64,000 nt of DNA from Odontesthes bonariensis (Eukaryota > Chordata > Actinopteri > Atheriniformes > Atherinopsidae): NCBI RefSeq assembly GCF_027942865.1, contig NC_134509.1, positions 21,748,697 through 21,812,696 on the forward strand, given 5' to 3'. This document shows positions 11,326 through 24,300 of the stretch, in pieces (the stretch's first letter is position 1; the number at the start of each line of letters is the position of its first letter). The notes below the pieces were generated by a model, which ran no database searches, had not been told where the DNA came from, and saw nothing but the letters and a program-made list of their open reading frames with translations. The translations under genes were made by a program, and so were the position numbers.

Positions 11326-14300
11326 ATGCAGACGGCGGGTAAGAGATCAGAAGATGAAGGTGTTGCATCATCGCTGTATGCGCCCGTAATGAATGGCTAA
11401 TGTTTAAAACAACGCCTGATCGGGTGGATCTAAATGCGGGGGAGTTTGTTTTAAATGGGGAAGAATTTGGCAGGTCATTATGCCCTGTACGGATCTGTAA
11501 CATTTGGTGGTCAAATAGTGTTTAATGTCTCCTTTTTATAGTCGTTTTGGTTTGGTTTGAGAAGTTATTCTCCAGGATTTGTTCCTCAGAGCAGAGCTAC
11601 AGCAGTTTTCAGGATATGCATTTGGTCTGTTTGATTGGAAAACAGCTTGAGTTGCATCTTCCAGGAAGATTGTTTTCAGTCTCGTGGACCCGATGATACT
11701 GAGATTTGTGTTTAAACAAGAGTCGGATTAATACAATTGTCTGTTTAGCTTTTGAAATTGAACAAACCTGATGTGTTTTTGCTGAACAACCAGTCAAGTT
11801 TGACCCATTTTGGTTTGAAAAGGGTCCAAAGTTGTCGCAAACAGATAAACTCCCATGCAGGCATACAGCTGTGCTTATTATCTGCAGGGTGTGGCCTGCC
11901 CAACCTGTGATTTAAAACTGAGAGTTGCTTCTCTTTATTGGTGTTGTAAATAAAGATTTTGTGGCTTCCTGACAATAATTACAGCTTATTCTACTCATTT
12001 ATAGCTGCTGTAATAAAATTTTACGCACATTAATGGACCGAGATAGTGTGTAATTAGAAAGCCGTCGCTCATAAACAGAACAAACTTCCAGTTACTGCAG
12101 GGGGGAACGCTGCTGAGTGTTTTCACTTTGTAAGTCTGAGTGAGTCACGGAGGTAAAATGTCCTCCCCAAGACTCTTAGTGTCGCTGGAACTACCTCAGA
12201 GGAGTTTTAAGTCCCTCAGAAAGTCTCTCTGAGTGTGGATCATCACAAGAGGAGATGTCCCCACACACCAACCAGGCTCCACCGAATGAAACTGATGGAA
12301 GTGTAAAGGTCAGGGAAACGATCTCAGGTTAAAGTTGTGGAGCAGCTGTTCTGGTTCAGTAATCTGCTGTCAGTTTATCAGTCATTACGGTTGGGCCAAC
12401 ACCAGCTGCCAAGGAGTTTAAGACACTTAAAAGTAGCCTCTTCTCTGTGTCTAAAAGACTGGATCAATGCAGTGATTTAGTCTTGATCCTGTGGTTCTAC
12501 GCTCGGTTGATGGAGGAGTAACACGGAGGATGGGACTGCTTCCTGCTGGTTTTTTGGATTCATAAAAAGACTCTTTGGAATCTTTGGGATGAATTTTATT
12601 GCCATTTCAAACTGAATATCCATATTTGCAGCCTGTTTAAGTTCATTTCGTCTTTAACTCTACTGATAAACGGGGTTTTTGATCTTATTGTTGCCAGTAG
12701 TGACCACATAAGGACATTGTGATATTTTAAACCTCATTCGCTGTTTTCAGAAGGAGCGCCATCTGTTTTTGTGGGTAAAATTAAAGACTTGGTATGTCTG
12801 GTGGCTCTCTCCTGCTTTTATAATCAATCTCTTCGTTGCACATGAGCCAAATGATGTTTTGTGGACCTTTGACTTTGTTTGCATGTGATGTCAGAGGCTG
12901 GATTCACCGCGGTGATGAGTCGAGGGAGTCACACAGCACACGTGCATCGACTCCACTTAAACAAAAGTGAACAGAAAAAGCCTTTGAAAGGTCCTTTTCA
13001 CGTATTCTTCCCCTTTATTTTTGTTATGCTGGCTGCTAAATGAGGTTTTGGTGTGTTGCCACCAAGTGAATTCATGATGTTAATAATATATTTGTGTTAT
13101 TTCTGCTGGTGAAGAACGTTAAAGAATAAAAGCAGCATCATCAGCACTGATGCAGCTGGCTCACATGTGAACCAACAGATGTTGTTGAAGCAGGACAAAA
13201 GGCACGTTGAGCTGCAGTCATGTGTCCCGTGGCAACCGCCAGCTGCAAACGCGCTGTCGCTACAGGAGTCAGAGAGCGCTCTCTGACTCGTGTGTGTGCG
13301 TGGTGTTGTTTTTGTTGTTTTTTTTCCAAAGGGATTATCTCGGTGAGGCCGCTCCAGATGACTCAGCAGCTGTGACGTGGTCGTGCACACCGCTTGACAA
13401 TCCGAGCTGGAGATCAGCAAACGCAGTCGATAGTCTGATTTTTAAAACAGCTGCGCGTCGGCTCCAGATGTTGTACTGAAAGTTATTTCTTCCACATCTC
13501 CTCATCCCTGTTTTCCCTCCTCAGCAGTGTGTCAGATGGGTGGAGGAGCCACCAGGCTGTACAGAAACCTGACTCAGACCCTCGGCAGCCGCGGTTCCCC
13601 CCTCCCTCTGTCCTACCTGGACCCCCACCAGCCCGCAGTCACAAACCTGGATCCAGATTTCTGCCAGGTAGGTCCTGATCTGTGCTTTTAATTTCCCAAC
13701 TTCTTATTTTTGGAAGCACTTTGTAAGATTCTGAGTAGAAATAAGAATTATATAGATCTGCTGGAGTGTTTAGATTACCACTGCCGCCTTCCCTTCCCAC
13801 CTCTTTCCAGCTTCCTTCTTTATTCCTTCATATTTCTTGTCTTCCTTCTTCTTCTTGCTATCCTTTGGGATCGCTACATCTATCACTACTACCTCCCTCT
13901 GTAGTTTGTCGAGCGCCGCAATTTCCGATTCATCAGGCGTCCCCGGTGTATCAGGATCTCACCTTTTGTCGCGTCACGTTCACTCCAGGATCCGCGCCGT
14001 GCCGCTCTCATGAGGCACCTCGAGTTTCAGTGCGTTTCCTGTCAGCAAAAGACACAACATGTCGCCCTCGTGTAAATGTGATGCATGACGTGTGTGTTGC
14101 AGCAGCAGAAGGGCTCCCCTGCGTGTCCCCTCGATCCAGCCGAGCTGCTTCAACAGTGCGATGAGGCCCTCGGGGACCAGCCGCCTCGGCTCCGCAGGAA
14201 GTTTGTTCACCTCGGTGATGGAGACGGCGCCCCCAGCGGCCCCATCAGGGTGATGCAGTGGAACATACTGGCCCAAGGTAGGCTGCTGACTGTCTGACAC

Positions 14301-16269
14301 ACGTCCGATGGGTTTTCAGGTTCAGGTACAAAGAAAAGGCTTATTTGGATACGACGAGTTCAGTTTGTTTTAGCTCTCAGTTCCTCTCCTTCCAACACAG
14401 TCAGTATAATTTGTTCTTTTCATGTCTCTATATTTATTGTTGTCAATGTAAAGCAGACTTACTCATATTAGCAAAGAGTTCAGCTGCTCGTCTGTGGATT
14501 ATCTGCCCGTAACCATAACGTTTTGGTTCGCCGTCTCAGCTCGTTTTTGGTTTTAAATGCACCTGACTGAATAAATAAAGTTCACGGCATCTGTCAAATA
14601 CAGACAGATACAAAGTTAGCAACCTCGTTAATAAGCCAAACGCAGGGTTTGGAAAACTAATGCAATGTTTTATTTTGCATGAAGCAATTGTTGTCAGAGG
14701 AAACAGTGAAAACCGACCCATTGCCTGACACAGCGAATATTTATTCATCAACAACACGAGGAGGAAACTGAACTACTTCCAAGTACAGTAACTGTTAGAT
14801 CTGCCTTTTGACATTGTTTAATATTTAGATTAATGCTCGTGTTGTTCCTTCTCTGCTTTACATGTTTAGAACCAAAGGTGTTGTTTATTCTTAGATACTC
14901 ATCTGCTGCCCCAAGTAACCATAAAAATGTCCGATCCTATTATTATACTATATTACCAGCAGTAACAGAAAGTTTAATAGAACTCTCTTGACCTACTTAT
15001 GTGAATTGATTCTGAAAGTAGTCGTAAAAGATGACGGATTAACTTTTTCCAAGTCGAGACAAAGAGCACAAACACGACAAAGACTCCCAGATGAGGCGAA
15101 TACCATCTTCAGACTGCTCTCTGAGGAATGTTCGTACAGCAGCATCTCCAGGCCGGGACATCTGGTTATGATAGACGATCTATAATCACGTTAACGTTGT
15201 GCTGGAACAAGCGCCAGCTTCACCTCGCAGTTTACAGGATTTAAATAGTCCGTGTCTGAGCTGCTCACCTGTGTTCGGCTCCATATTAGCTGAGGTACAC
15301 AGTACACTGAAGTTGTCTCTCTCCGTCTTCTGTCCCTCAGCTCTGGGCGAAGGAGTTGACAATTTTGTCCAGTGTCCCCAGGAGGCCCTCTGCTGGTCCC
15401 GAAGAAAGTACCTCATCTTAGAGGAGATCCTCACCTACCGACCTCACATCCTGTGCCTGCAGGAAGTCGACCACTATTACGACACCTTCCAGCCCGTCTT
15501 GGCAGGCTTGGGCTACGGTAGTCACTTCTGCCCTAAGCCCTGGTCCCCGTGCCTGGACGTGGAGGGCAACAACGGCCCCGACGGCTGCGCGCTGTTCTTC
15601 GACCAGTCGAGGTTTGAGCTTCTCGACAGCGTGAACCTACGACTCTCCGCCATGATGCTTCCGACTAACCAAGTGGGTAAAAATGTCCCCGTTTCTCATT
15701 AAAACCGCCCCGGGAAGTATCTGTGACACTGTGCCCTCTTCCCGCAGGTTGCCATCATGACGACTCTGCGTTGTCGCAGCACCGGGAGATGCATGTGCGT
15801 GGCCGTGACCCACCTGAAAGCCCGTTCTGGGTGGGAGTGGCTTCGTAGCACTCAGGGATCAGACCTGCTTTGGCATCTCCAGAATCTGGTCCAGAAAGTT
15901 GCCGACGCGCCCGCAGGTGAGCCCAACGCCAGCGTACCTGCGCTCGTGTGTGGGGATTTCAACGCAGTCCCAACGGAGGAGGTTTACCGACGTTTCGCCG
16001 CGTCTCCTCTCGGTTTGGACTCGGCCTGTAAGAAACTCAGCCAAGACGGTTTGACCGAGCCGCAGTTCACGTCGTGGAAGATTCGGGCCACGGGGGAATG
16101 CTGCACCACTCTGGACTACATCTGGTACACTAAGGACACACTGAGAGTGGACGCGGTTTTGGACATGCCCACTGAGGAGCAAATTGGGCCAAACAGGCTT
16201 CCATCCTTAAGCTACCCATCTGACCACCTCTCTCTGGTTTGTGACTTCAGCTTTAAGGAGAGGGAATGA
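11326..16269 (+). CDS. noct: Nocturnin, NADP(H) 2'-phosphatase, five coding exons
   Basis: Coding exons are 11326-11338, 13525-13667, 14103-14277, 15341-15672 and 15748-16269. They join in frame to 394 residues (human 431). Nocturnin is a circadian exonuclease-endonuclease-phosphatase fold enzyme now known to remove the 2'-phosphate from NADP(H). Conserved blocks include IRVMQWNILAQ, the metal-binding Glu in LCLQEVDHYYDTFQP, PKPWSPCLDVE, VAVTHLKAR, the Asp and Asn in VCGDFNAVPTEEVY, and the catalytic His in YPSDHLSLVCDF. All appear intact. Exon 1 encodes only MQTA plus one base, with an in-frame stop upstream. The long mitochondrial presequence of human NOCT is therefore not seen here and may use another first exon. 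MGGGATRLY at residue 9 matches the human internal start MGTGTSRLY. Exons 2 and 3 begin with tandem CAG acceptors. The gene converges with elf2. Confidence 0.95.
11339..13524 (+). other. noct intron 1, nothing recognised inside
   Basis: The GT at 11339 and the AG at 13523-13524 bound this intron. No repeat family, RNA gene or coding sequence was recognised in its 2.2 kb. Confidence 0.6.
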
Positions 16270-16593
16270 AAAGGAAGGCCAGCACAAGGGATGCTGGAGA
16301 GTCAGGGTTTGCTCCTGATCTTACTCAGTCCAAAAGGAGGCGAGTGGACGGGAAGCCGCGTGCGAGTGAAAAGGTGAAGCCGGAAAAAAACATGAGGACC
16401 TAAATCAGAGGGAAGTTTGGTGACTGAAGAGCCTGCTAACGTAAGCTGCTATAGAGATACAGAGACAGTCTACCTCCCCAAACTCCTAACACTTGTACCT
16501 TCACGTGTACTCAAACTGCACACAAATGGTTTGTTTTTACCAAATAATCCTTCAAATAAAATAAAAATAATCACACTGTAGCAGAGTGATTGA

Positions 16594-16599
16594 AATAAA
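16594..16599 (+). terminator. noct: Poly(A) signal of noct
   Basis: AATAAA lies 325 bp after the stop codon, followed by a GT/T-rich stretch (GTGTTTTTGTTTG) that fits a downstream cleavage element. Another AATAAA-like cluster sits about 40 bp upstream. Confidence 0.6.
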
Positions 16600-16619
16600 G
16601 TGTTTTTGTTTGATGAAAA

Positions 16620-18322
16620 TCTCTTGTTTGCTAATTAGTCGGGTTGATTTCAGATGAAAAGAAGTTCTCACGTACCTCAGATTGTGTCCAAATATGCAGA
16701 TTTGGGTTCCTTCTTATGTACCTCCGACAGTGACGTTTTAGATGCTCGGGACATGAACATCCAGCAACTCATTTCCTAAAACTTTTACTGTTAAAGGTTA
16801 CTTTAGAGGTCAGACATGTTTTTTATCCAAAGACCCAATATTTGCACCTTTTCAGAGATGACGGCTCGAATTCTTTTTGGTTTTGTTGATAAGGTAGAAA
16901 CTCAAACTGCAAAGCAGCACGTGCACAATAACCGCAGGCAGCCTGGACACAATGTTCCCCCGATAAAAATCAGGAAATATTGGAATTTTGCTCCCTCTGT
17001 ACATCTCATTGAAAGAAAATACCAGAAACCCACCGTGAGTAAAAACACGTTTTTTTTTTTTTTTTTTTAATATTTCAGTAAAATCTACTTTAATACACTT
17101 TGAAACAAGAGTACAACAAAATAGAATATACTTCAAATGTTGAATATACAAACAGTTCCGTCTGAACACAGACAATCTTCCCTCTTCAGAAAAAATAAAG
17201 TAATGAAATGTAGGGGCGGGGCCAACATGGCAGAGACTCCACCCTCTGGTTTAAGCTCCAAGTAAAGTGACCAAGGAACCACAGTGGTTAAAATCTTTCT
17301 GCAGCTTTTCTGCACAACTTTGACAGAATTTAACAGGTTTCAGTTCATTGTTGAACTCCGACTTTACACACATTCCTATTTCTTGTTTCATTCCTTTTTG
17401 TCCCCAAGACGTGGAAGCATTAACGGGGCTGAGAGGCCGTGGAGAACAGAGCAAACATCTGCCCCAAAACAATAAAAGACTAAATCCTTTCTGTCACATT
17501 TAAGCCGGAGGACACGCTGAAAGCAATCCGGCCAATAAGGGAGAGCCTTAGAGCATCAACAGGCAGACAAACCAACAATAAAAGTAAAAAGCTCTGACTT
17601 TCAATAATACTGTGCTTGGTACAAAGTATCAAAACACAAATTTCAGCTTAAGGTTTAGACAACGAAGAAATTGAAATCTAAGGCTGCTCTGTTAACATTA
17701 GCGCCGTAAATTATAGCAGATATGTATATTTACACATAAATGACATCGCTTCTTCTTCTCTCATCGCACCGCCCACGCTCGACCTGCACAGTGATACAAG
17801 TTGTGTGGGTTTTTTTTTATTTATTTATTTTTTTTTTTTTAAAAGTTGCTGGTTTTTAACATTTGTAGAAATAAACGCTCTCTAAAGGAGCTGCTTCACG
17901 CCACAGGGTGCGTTTTGGATAGTTTACAAATTTCGGTTACTTGAATTATTTGCCTTTTTGTTTCTGTAGTGTTGCTGTTTTTTCCCCATTTTTCTTCAAA
18001 TCCGAGTCAGTGATCCGTTTACAAAGCGTAAACTGTAGTGATCGTGGTTGGTCCCTTTGCTTTTCCGAACAGATTCCTTTAAAGTCTGTGTTCATTCCTT
18101 TTTACACGACTGCCGCAGAGGCTCCTTTTGTGGTTCTGGGGGACAACAGCTTTGTCCAGTAAAGTTCTCGACAGCGACGATGCAAAGATGCGTTTAGGAC
18201 TAAAAACAAACCTTCAAAGTCTCTCAGACGGCTGCTGGTTATTAGAAGTAAAAGTAAAAATGAATTCATAAATGTACAAACTAACCTTCTCTGGAGGAAA
18301 AGGAGAAGATAAGAGTTAGGTT
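16620..18322. other. Convergent 3' region between noct and elf2
   Basis: This segment holds the end of noct and, on the minus strand, the probable elf2 3'UTR. TTTATT runs near 17817-17833 give minus-strand AATAAA signals. ATTAAA near 17090 (minus) precedes a long A tract at about 17051-17068. I could not decide which signal elf2 uses. No other gene was recognised. Confidence 0.45.
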
Positions 18323-21300
18323 TTAATACTCCGGCTCTTCTGTCTTTATCTCGTCTGGTGATTCAAGTTTGATAACGACCTCTGAGTCCGGGACCTCCGG
18401 GGCCTCTGAGTCTGGGGCCTCTGAGTCCGGGGCCTCTGATTTGACGCTCTGAACCGTTATGGGGTTCATCTGGCTCTGCTGGACCGTCATCGGCACCTGC
18501 ACAGTCCGGACCTGCACACCCGCAGCCTTCAACTTCTCCATTGCGACTCCTCCAGCTCCTCCTATCACCAGCTCTGAGCCATTGATGACGCCGCTAATGA
18601 TGCGAGGCTGCGTCACCATCGTCTGATTGGCTGCCGACACCGTTACCATGCCTGCCGCGCCGCTGACCCCTCCCGGCTGCGAAACCATGAGAGTCTGTTG
18701 CTGCGCCTGGGTGGGCAGGGTGAGTCTCATCACTTGCGTTCCTGGGGTGACGTTGACGGGTGCCAGAGCCCGTACCGTCAGGGGGCTTCCTAGGAGGCTG
18801 ATGCCCGCCGTAGACGCGACGTTGGCTTTGTTCGTGCCCGTGGAGGTCTGGAGCTGACACTGAGCCAGCTGGTGGGCCGGGATTGTGATGATCTTGGCGA
18901 GCTGGACAGTGATCTTGTCTCCGTTCTCTGCTGTGGCCGGGACCATGGTCGGGATAGTCTGGATCACAACCTAAGCAAGGTTGAAAAAAAAAAAAAAAAA
19001 GAGAGAATGGCATTAATTATCAATATATCCTTTTTTTTTGCACAGTATTTTTATTAGGTTTTTTCAAGTTGTGTAGGCCATACAAGAGAAGTAAGGATAA
19101 TAGAAAAAATAAATAAATAAAAGTAACAAAAAATAAGTATGCCTATATAAAAAATAAAGAAGTAAATTTGAAGAAAAATAATAAAAAAATAATAAAAATA
19201 AAATTAGCAAAACAACAGCACAAACTGAACATATCATTACATTCTTAACGGGAGTTATTTTTAGGAATCATCAAGTTCATTTTCTCTTCTTCGCACCTTT
19301 TGTTGTGAGTTGGCATTAGCCGCAGCTGCGTTGATAGCAGAGGTGTTGGTGAGGATGGTCGTGGGCCCGGCAACCCCCGTCGTTCCCGGTGGTTGCTGCA
19401 CGGCGACGGTTGAGATCTTCTGACCGAGCGATGTCATGACGACAGGCACCTGCATTGCCACCCGCACCGTCCTGTGGACGAGAGGGAAGATGGTTCGAGT
19501 CAGAAATCAGTATTTTTTGTTGTGAAGAAAAGTCAACAATTTGTTTTGTTAGTAACATTTAACCGAAGCCCCCCCGCTGGCGTCTGACCTCGGCCCGGTG
19601 GCGTTCGCCATCATAGCGTGAGACTGTTGGGTATGGGTCACGTCTTGGGCTCCTGAAACTGACACTATCCTCGGTGTCGGCGTAGCCGCCCTCACTGCCG
19701 TCGGCGCCGTCACCGCAGGTCCGCCTCCTGCTGCTGGCTTGCTGCCTGTGGCAGCCGGAGTTTGGACTACGCTGGTTCTGTTACCGCCCCGCAAGATATT
19801 GGGCTTCTTCGGTGATGACAGCCCAGCGACCTGGAGCAACATATCTGACGACGGAGGAACGCGCTCATATGACGCCGCCGTGTCTGACCCAATCAGATCG
19901 TCAGAGGCAGCCATGTCGTCGTCAATAATGATGATGTTTTTGGGCATCTCTTTGAACTGGTAAACCAGCCGCTGACCCTCCACCTTGGCGAGGATTCCCC
20001 GCTGGTAGTAATATCTAAGGACACGAGAATGATCAGGGGTTCAAATGCTGTCAACATAGATAAATACTAAAATAAAGCTTAAGTTTTTACCTGAGTGCCC
20101 GTCCCATGGTCTCGTAGTTCATGTCTGGTTTGTTCTTGTGTTTGCCCCAAAGCTTGGACACGACCTTTGAGTCGACCAGTTTGAAGATCCCCTTTTCTCT
20201 CTGGGTCCACTTGATGTACCTTGGACAGGTGCTTTTATCCTGGAGGAGGTCCAGTAAGAACTCCCATAAGTAGATGGTTGTCCCTGCTGGAAATCAAAGC
20301 AGCTTAGTGCACAACTAATTGCCAATCCGGAAAATGAATCATATGAGACAGAATATGTGCACCCAGAGGGAGTTATTTGGACTGTTGGATACCTTTTCCT
20401 TCTCTTGATTTCTTCTTGATGCTGAGGTCTGGTGAGGCGTTGGAAACAGCCGAATGTGGTGTCTTTGGCTTCCGTCCGGCTACAAAAGAGAAGAAAGTTG
20501 CTACGGGTTGTATACACTGAGCTGAGAGCCTACGGTACAAACTGGCCACTAGATGGTGCTGTTGGACAATGAGATTCAGTGTGAGTAACTTATGCTTTGG
20601 GCTTCCTTTTGAGGCCTCAGAACACCATTTCATTTAAACTTGACAAGAAACATTTAAATTACTTTCCCTTACTTCTATAGTTCAGTTTTAGCTCAGTGTT
20701 ATTGGATCTAAAAAAATCTTAGACACACGGAAAGTACACGGATATACGTAAGAGATAAGCACAGACGTCTGTGTACCTCGTCTCTTTCTGACAGGCTCGT
20801 TGTCGGGTTCTGGTTCTTCCAGCAAGGTGACCATCTCATCGTCCTCCTCACAGCACTCCTCAGTTGAGATTTCCACCTCAGAATCTGCAATCATATCAGG
20901 CCTCATGGCCGCGTGGAGGAAGTCTGGTGTCGATTCACATGGCGGAACAAAAGCTTCTGGGAGGAGGAATCAATAATAGCTTCGTGGATGACAAGCTTAA
21001 CACGTTTGTAACAACTTTAACTAACGCTTGAAGACTGAATTATCCAATTAGATATCATTTGAAACCTGCATATTTACCTGGACTGCGGTCTTCTCTGAGG
21101 CTGGAGGGTGAGTCCATGCGTAGCAGAGCCTCTGCTGCCTCAAAGGTTTTGTCAGAGCAGTGGATGCTGGTGCCGTGAACAGAGGCCTCCACTGCAGAAG
21201 AAAAACACACAAAACAATTAGTAAATACCCAAATTGGAAAATAAAGACCCAGGTGTGCAATATGTCTAGAAAAATGCCCAATTTAAGGTGTTGTCAGCCC

Positions 21301-24300
21301 ATCCGAATGCTCTACAAAAACAATAAAAGTTGCTTTTTGATTCTCTCAGCCAACCTTCTCACAGGGTTCACACTGACAACTCAACCATCTGGCACCCCCT
21401 AGTGAAGAAATCTGATTGTTTTGGGGCAACAAGGGACATTTTCAGCATCAATTCTACAATTTGGCTTTGTTTGAAACCAAACCAGAGCAGGTTTGTTTAA
21501 GGACTTTAAAAAGTATCACGAGTAAAGGTTCTGCGAGATCAAATAAACCATCATCCCTTTACAAGTAGCTGATATGGCATTATGTAATTAACACTGATGT
21601 ATTCTCAATTAAAAACATGTTTATCTCTTTGTTTAAAACACTATTTATTTTCAAAGAATTGACTTCAGCTTGTTGTGAGGGAACTGTGGCCTCCTACGGG
21701 ACCCTGGGAAGGAAACCAAGGCACCTGCTGTTGTTGTCAATCACTGGTGGGAAACATGAGATACCGTTACACCCTGCCCTGTCCATGTTTGGCTATCTCA
21801 CGGAGGCAACAGGCAGCATGCAGGGGAGAGAAAAGGGCTATCTTTAGTTCGTCCCACTCATTCAGTGCCTCTCTCAAACAAACAGGACACGGTGGTAGCC
21901 ATCACAGAGATCCTACAGCCTGCTGAGCCGTCCTTGAAACGAGGCAGCCCAGCTGAAATAGGACCACGAGAAGGCATTAACTCAAAGAACAGCTGCTCAT
22001 ATGGAAAATGTGTCCATTTCCCTCATGTCTAAGTTTTCCCATGTATCAACTTAATCACAGAAAACATAAAACTTTTAATAATTATTAATACAGCGGGGGT
22101 AAGATAATAGCACACGAATTCGTCGCCAAGAATAGAACCAAGTTCGACAAAAAAGTAGTCCTGCCTCTGATGACTTCCGTGTTTACACTCTTCGTCCTTT
22201 CCCTCCAGTTCTCTTCGAAGAAGCTCACAAATCCTGTTGTCACTCAACACCCGCCTCACCTCCCATTGGCTCACACCCTCATTAACACCCCGCCCACGCT
22301 GAAACCTGATTGGACTACTGCTGACGCTTCAAAGAGAAGCGTACGCAATTGGACCAGAGGACACGTCAATCAACAACACGCCCCGCCCCTCACATTAACA
22401 ATGCTTCCGCCATCGGAGCGGGGTAAAAAAAAAAGAAGAAAACTTCAGCAGTCAGGCCGTCCCACGCGTCCACTTGAGGCTGCACAGCACGATAACGGAA
22501 ACAGCCAGGGCTAAATATCCAAACCTGGAATACTGAACCGAGCAAATCACGCCACAAAAAAAAACCAAAAAAAAAACCATCACGGTCCCTACTTTTCAAG
22601 AATTGCGGACTATAATTCCGGGAATTAAGAGGACTCGCTCCAGATTATTCGTGCAAATGACCGTTTTCGCTATAAAAAAAAAAAAAAAAAAAAAACGTCA
22701 GTCATTAAAATAAATACAATTTCTATCCGATTATAAGAACATTTGTGTCCGTAAAAATTAACGCACATGTCCTTCCGACTCAGACAGCGTGGCAAAGACG
22801 TAGGAAAGACAACATCTATACACTTCCTGGTTGTGCAGAGCCGACATGCAGACCGTTATTCAACATCATCCAGCTCAGAGAAAGATCTCCTCCAACATGC
22901 AAACCGCGCACCATGCACACAGCAATCCGACCATGCACACCGACGGGCCCCGATAGAGTTTTTCTACTTTAAAATCGGGTTTTATAACCGTGTAGCAACG
23001 CCATGCAGATTGCTACCAAGGTGATCACTTCCTGATTGCCCTCCATTACTTCACCACAGTCGGCAGCGGTCCGGAGCGCAGCGCTCCGAGCTAAAAACAA
23101 AAGCCGCGCGTTACCGATAGCGTCGACTCGAGGTTTTGAATACGTAGAGGTACATTACCGGCTCTGATGAGCAGATCGAGCTGGTTTGCGTGCCCCTCAT
23201 GCTGTGAAGTCGCCATGTTTTCCCCTTACTGCAGATTCACATTGAGTTCTCACTGAATTGTATGGGAAGCTACTAGCTCAGATCACTCCGCCGCTAAGGG
23301 GAGAATCTATTCGAATTCAACGAGACGCATCACGGCGGCACATATGTATCCCTCCGCCACCGACACAGGAAATCCTCCCTTTGCCCTCCCTCTGTTGCGT
23401 AGCCAATACGTCAAAGCTGCGAGAGCGGTTTTAAAAATACACATTCCGGGCAATAATCCTACAAAAAGTTTAGTAATCGGGTCTTAATTAGTATAACAAG
23501 AAAGTTCAGAGCAGCGAACTAAGCCAAGCTTTGTAAAGACTATTTATGGCCCGTATTTCTAATCCATTAACCAGGGATTAGAATAACTTCAGGGTGTCAT
23601 TTTCTACTTTTTAACAACTGTTACTGGGAATTGTTTTACAAGCATATTAAGTCAAAGAAAGTCTGTCCATACTAGGTAGATGTATGTGCAAATAACAGAC
23701 AGAAGGGAAAGTTAGTTCTAATTCGCTTGTTAAGTTCATAAAAACTGTGTATTCTGTTTACTTAAAGACCGAAGACTGAAAAACCTGCATTGACAAGATA
23801 GTCACGGCGATGCAGGTTTTTCAGTCTTCAGGTCACGGCGATGAAAACACAAAAAACACTCAACTAACTTCATCAGAACAACTGAAACGTCTGTGTTAGA
23901 GCACAGACTCTTCCAAACAAACTTAAAATGCCACTTTAAATAAGACAATCTGTGGGTCGTATTTTAAACGAAAAATAAATAAATCACAGCTGAGTGAGAC
24001 GGTTTGACTTGATATGAAGTTATTTTGAGACGCATTTAATATCTGAAAGCTTTGCTGAACAATGTGTGAGGAACTGCTCTTCTTTTTCTTCTTCCTCGCT
24101 GCATCCATGTTCAACTTTGGAAATAATTCTGCTTAGCCCACAGAATAATAAGTGTTTTCTGTCTTAAGTTACTTGCAGTTGATTTAAGTTGACTTGAGAT
24201 CTATAAAACGCAGGTGCATTAGTTACAAATTACTCTTTGAGCCTGAGTTTTACGAGCTCAGCCCCTTTAATGAATGTTATATAAGCATACCGTCCAAAAC

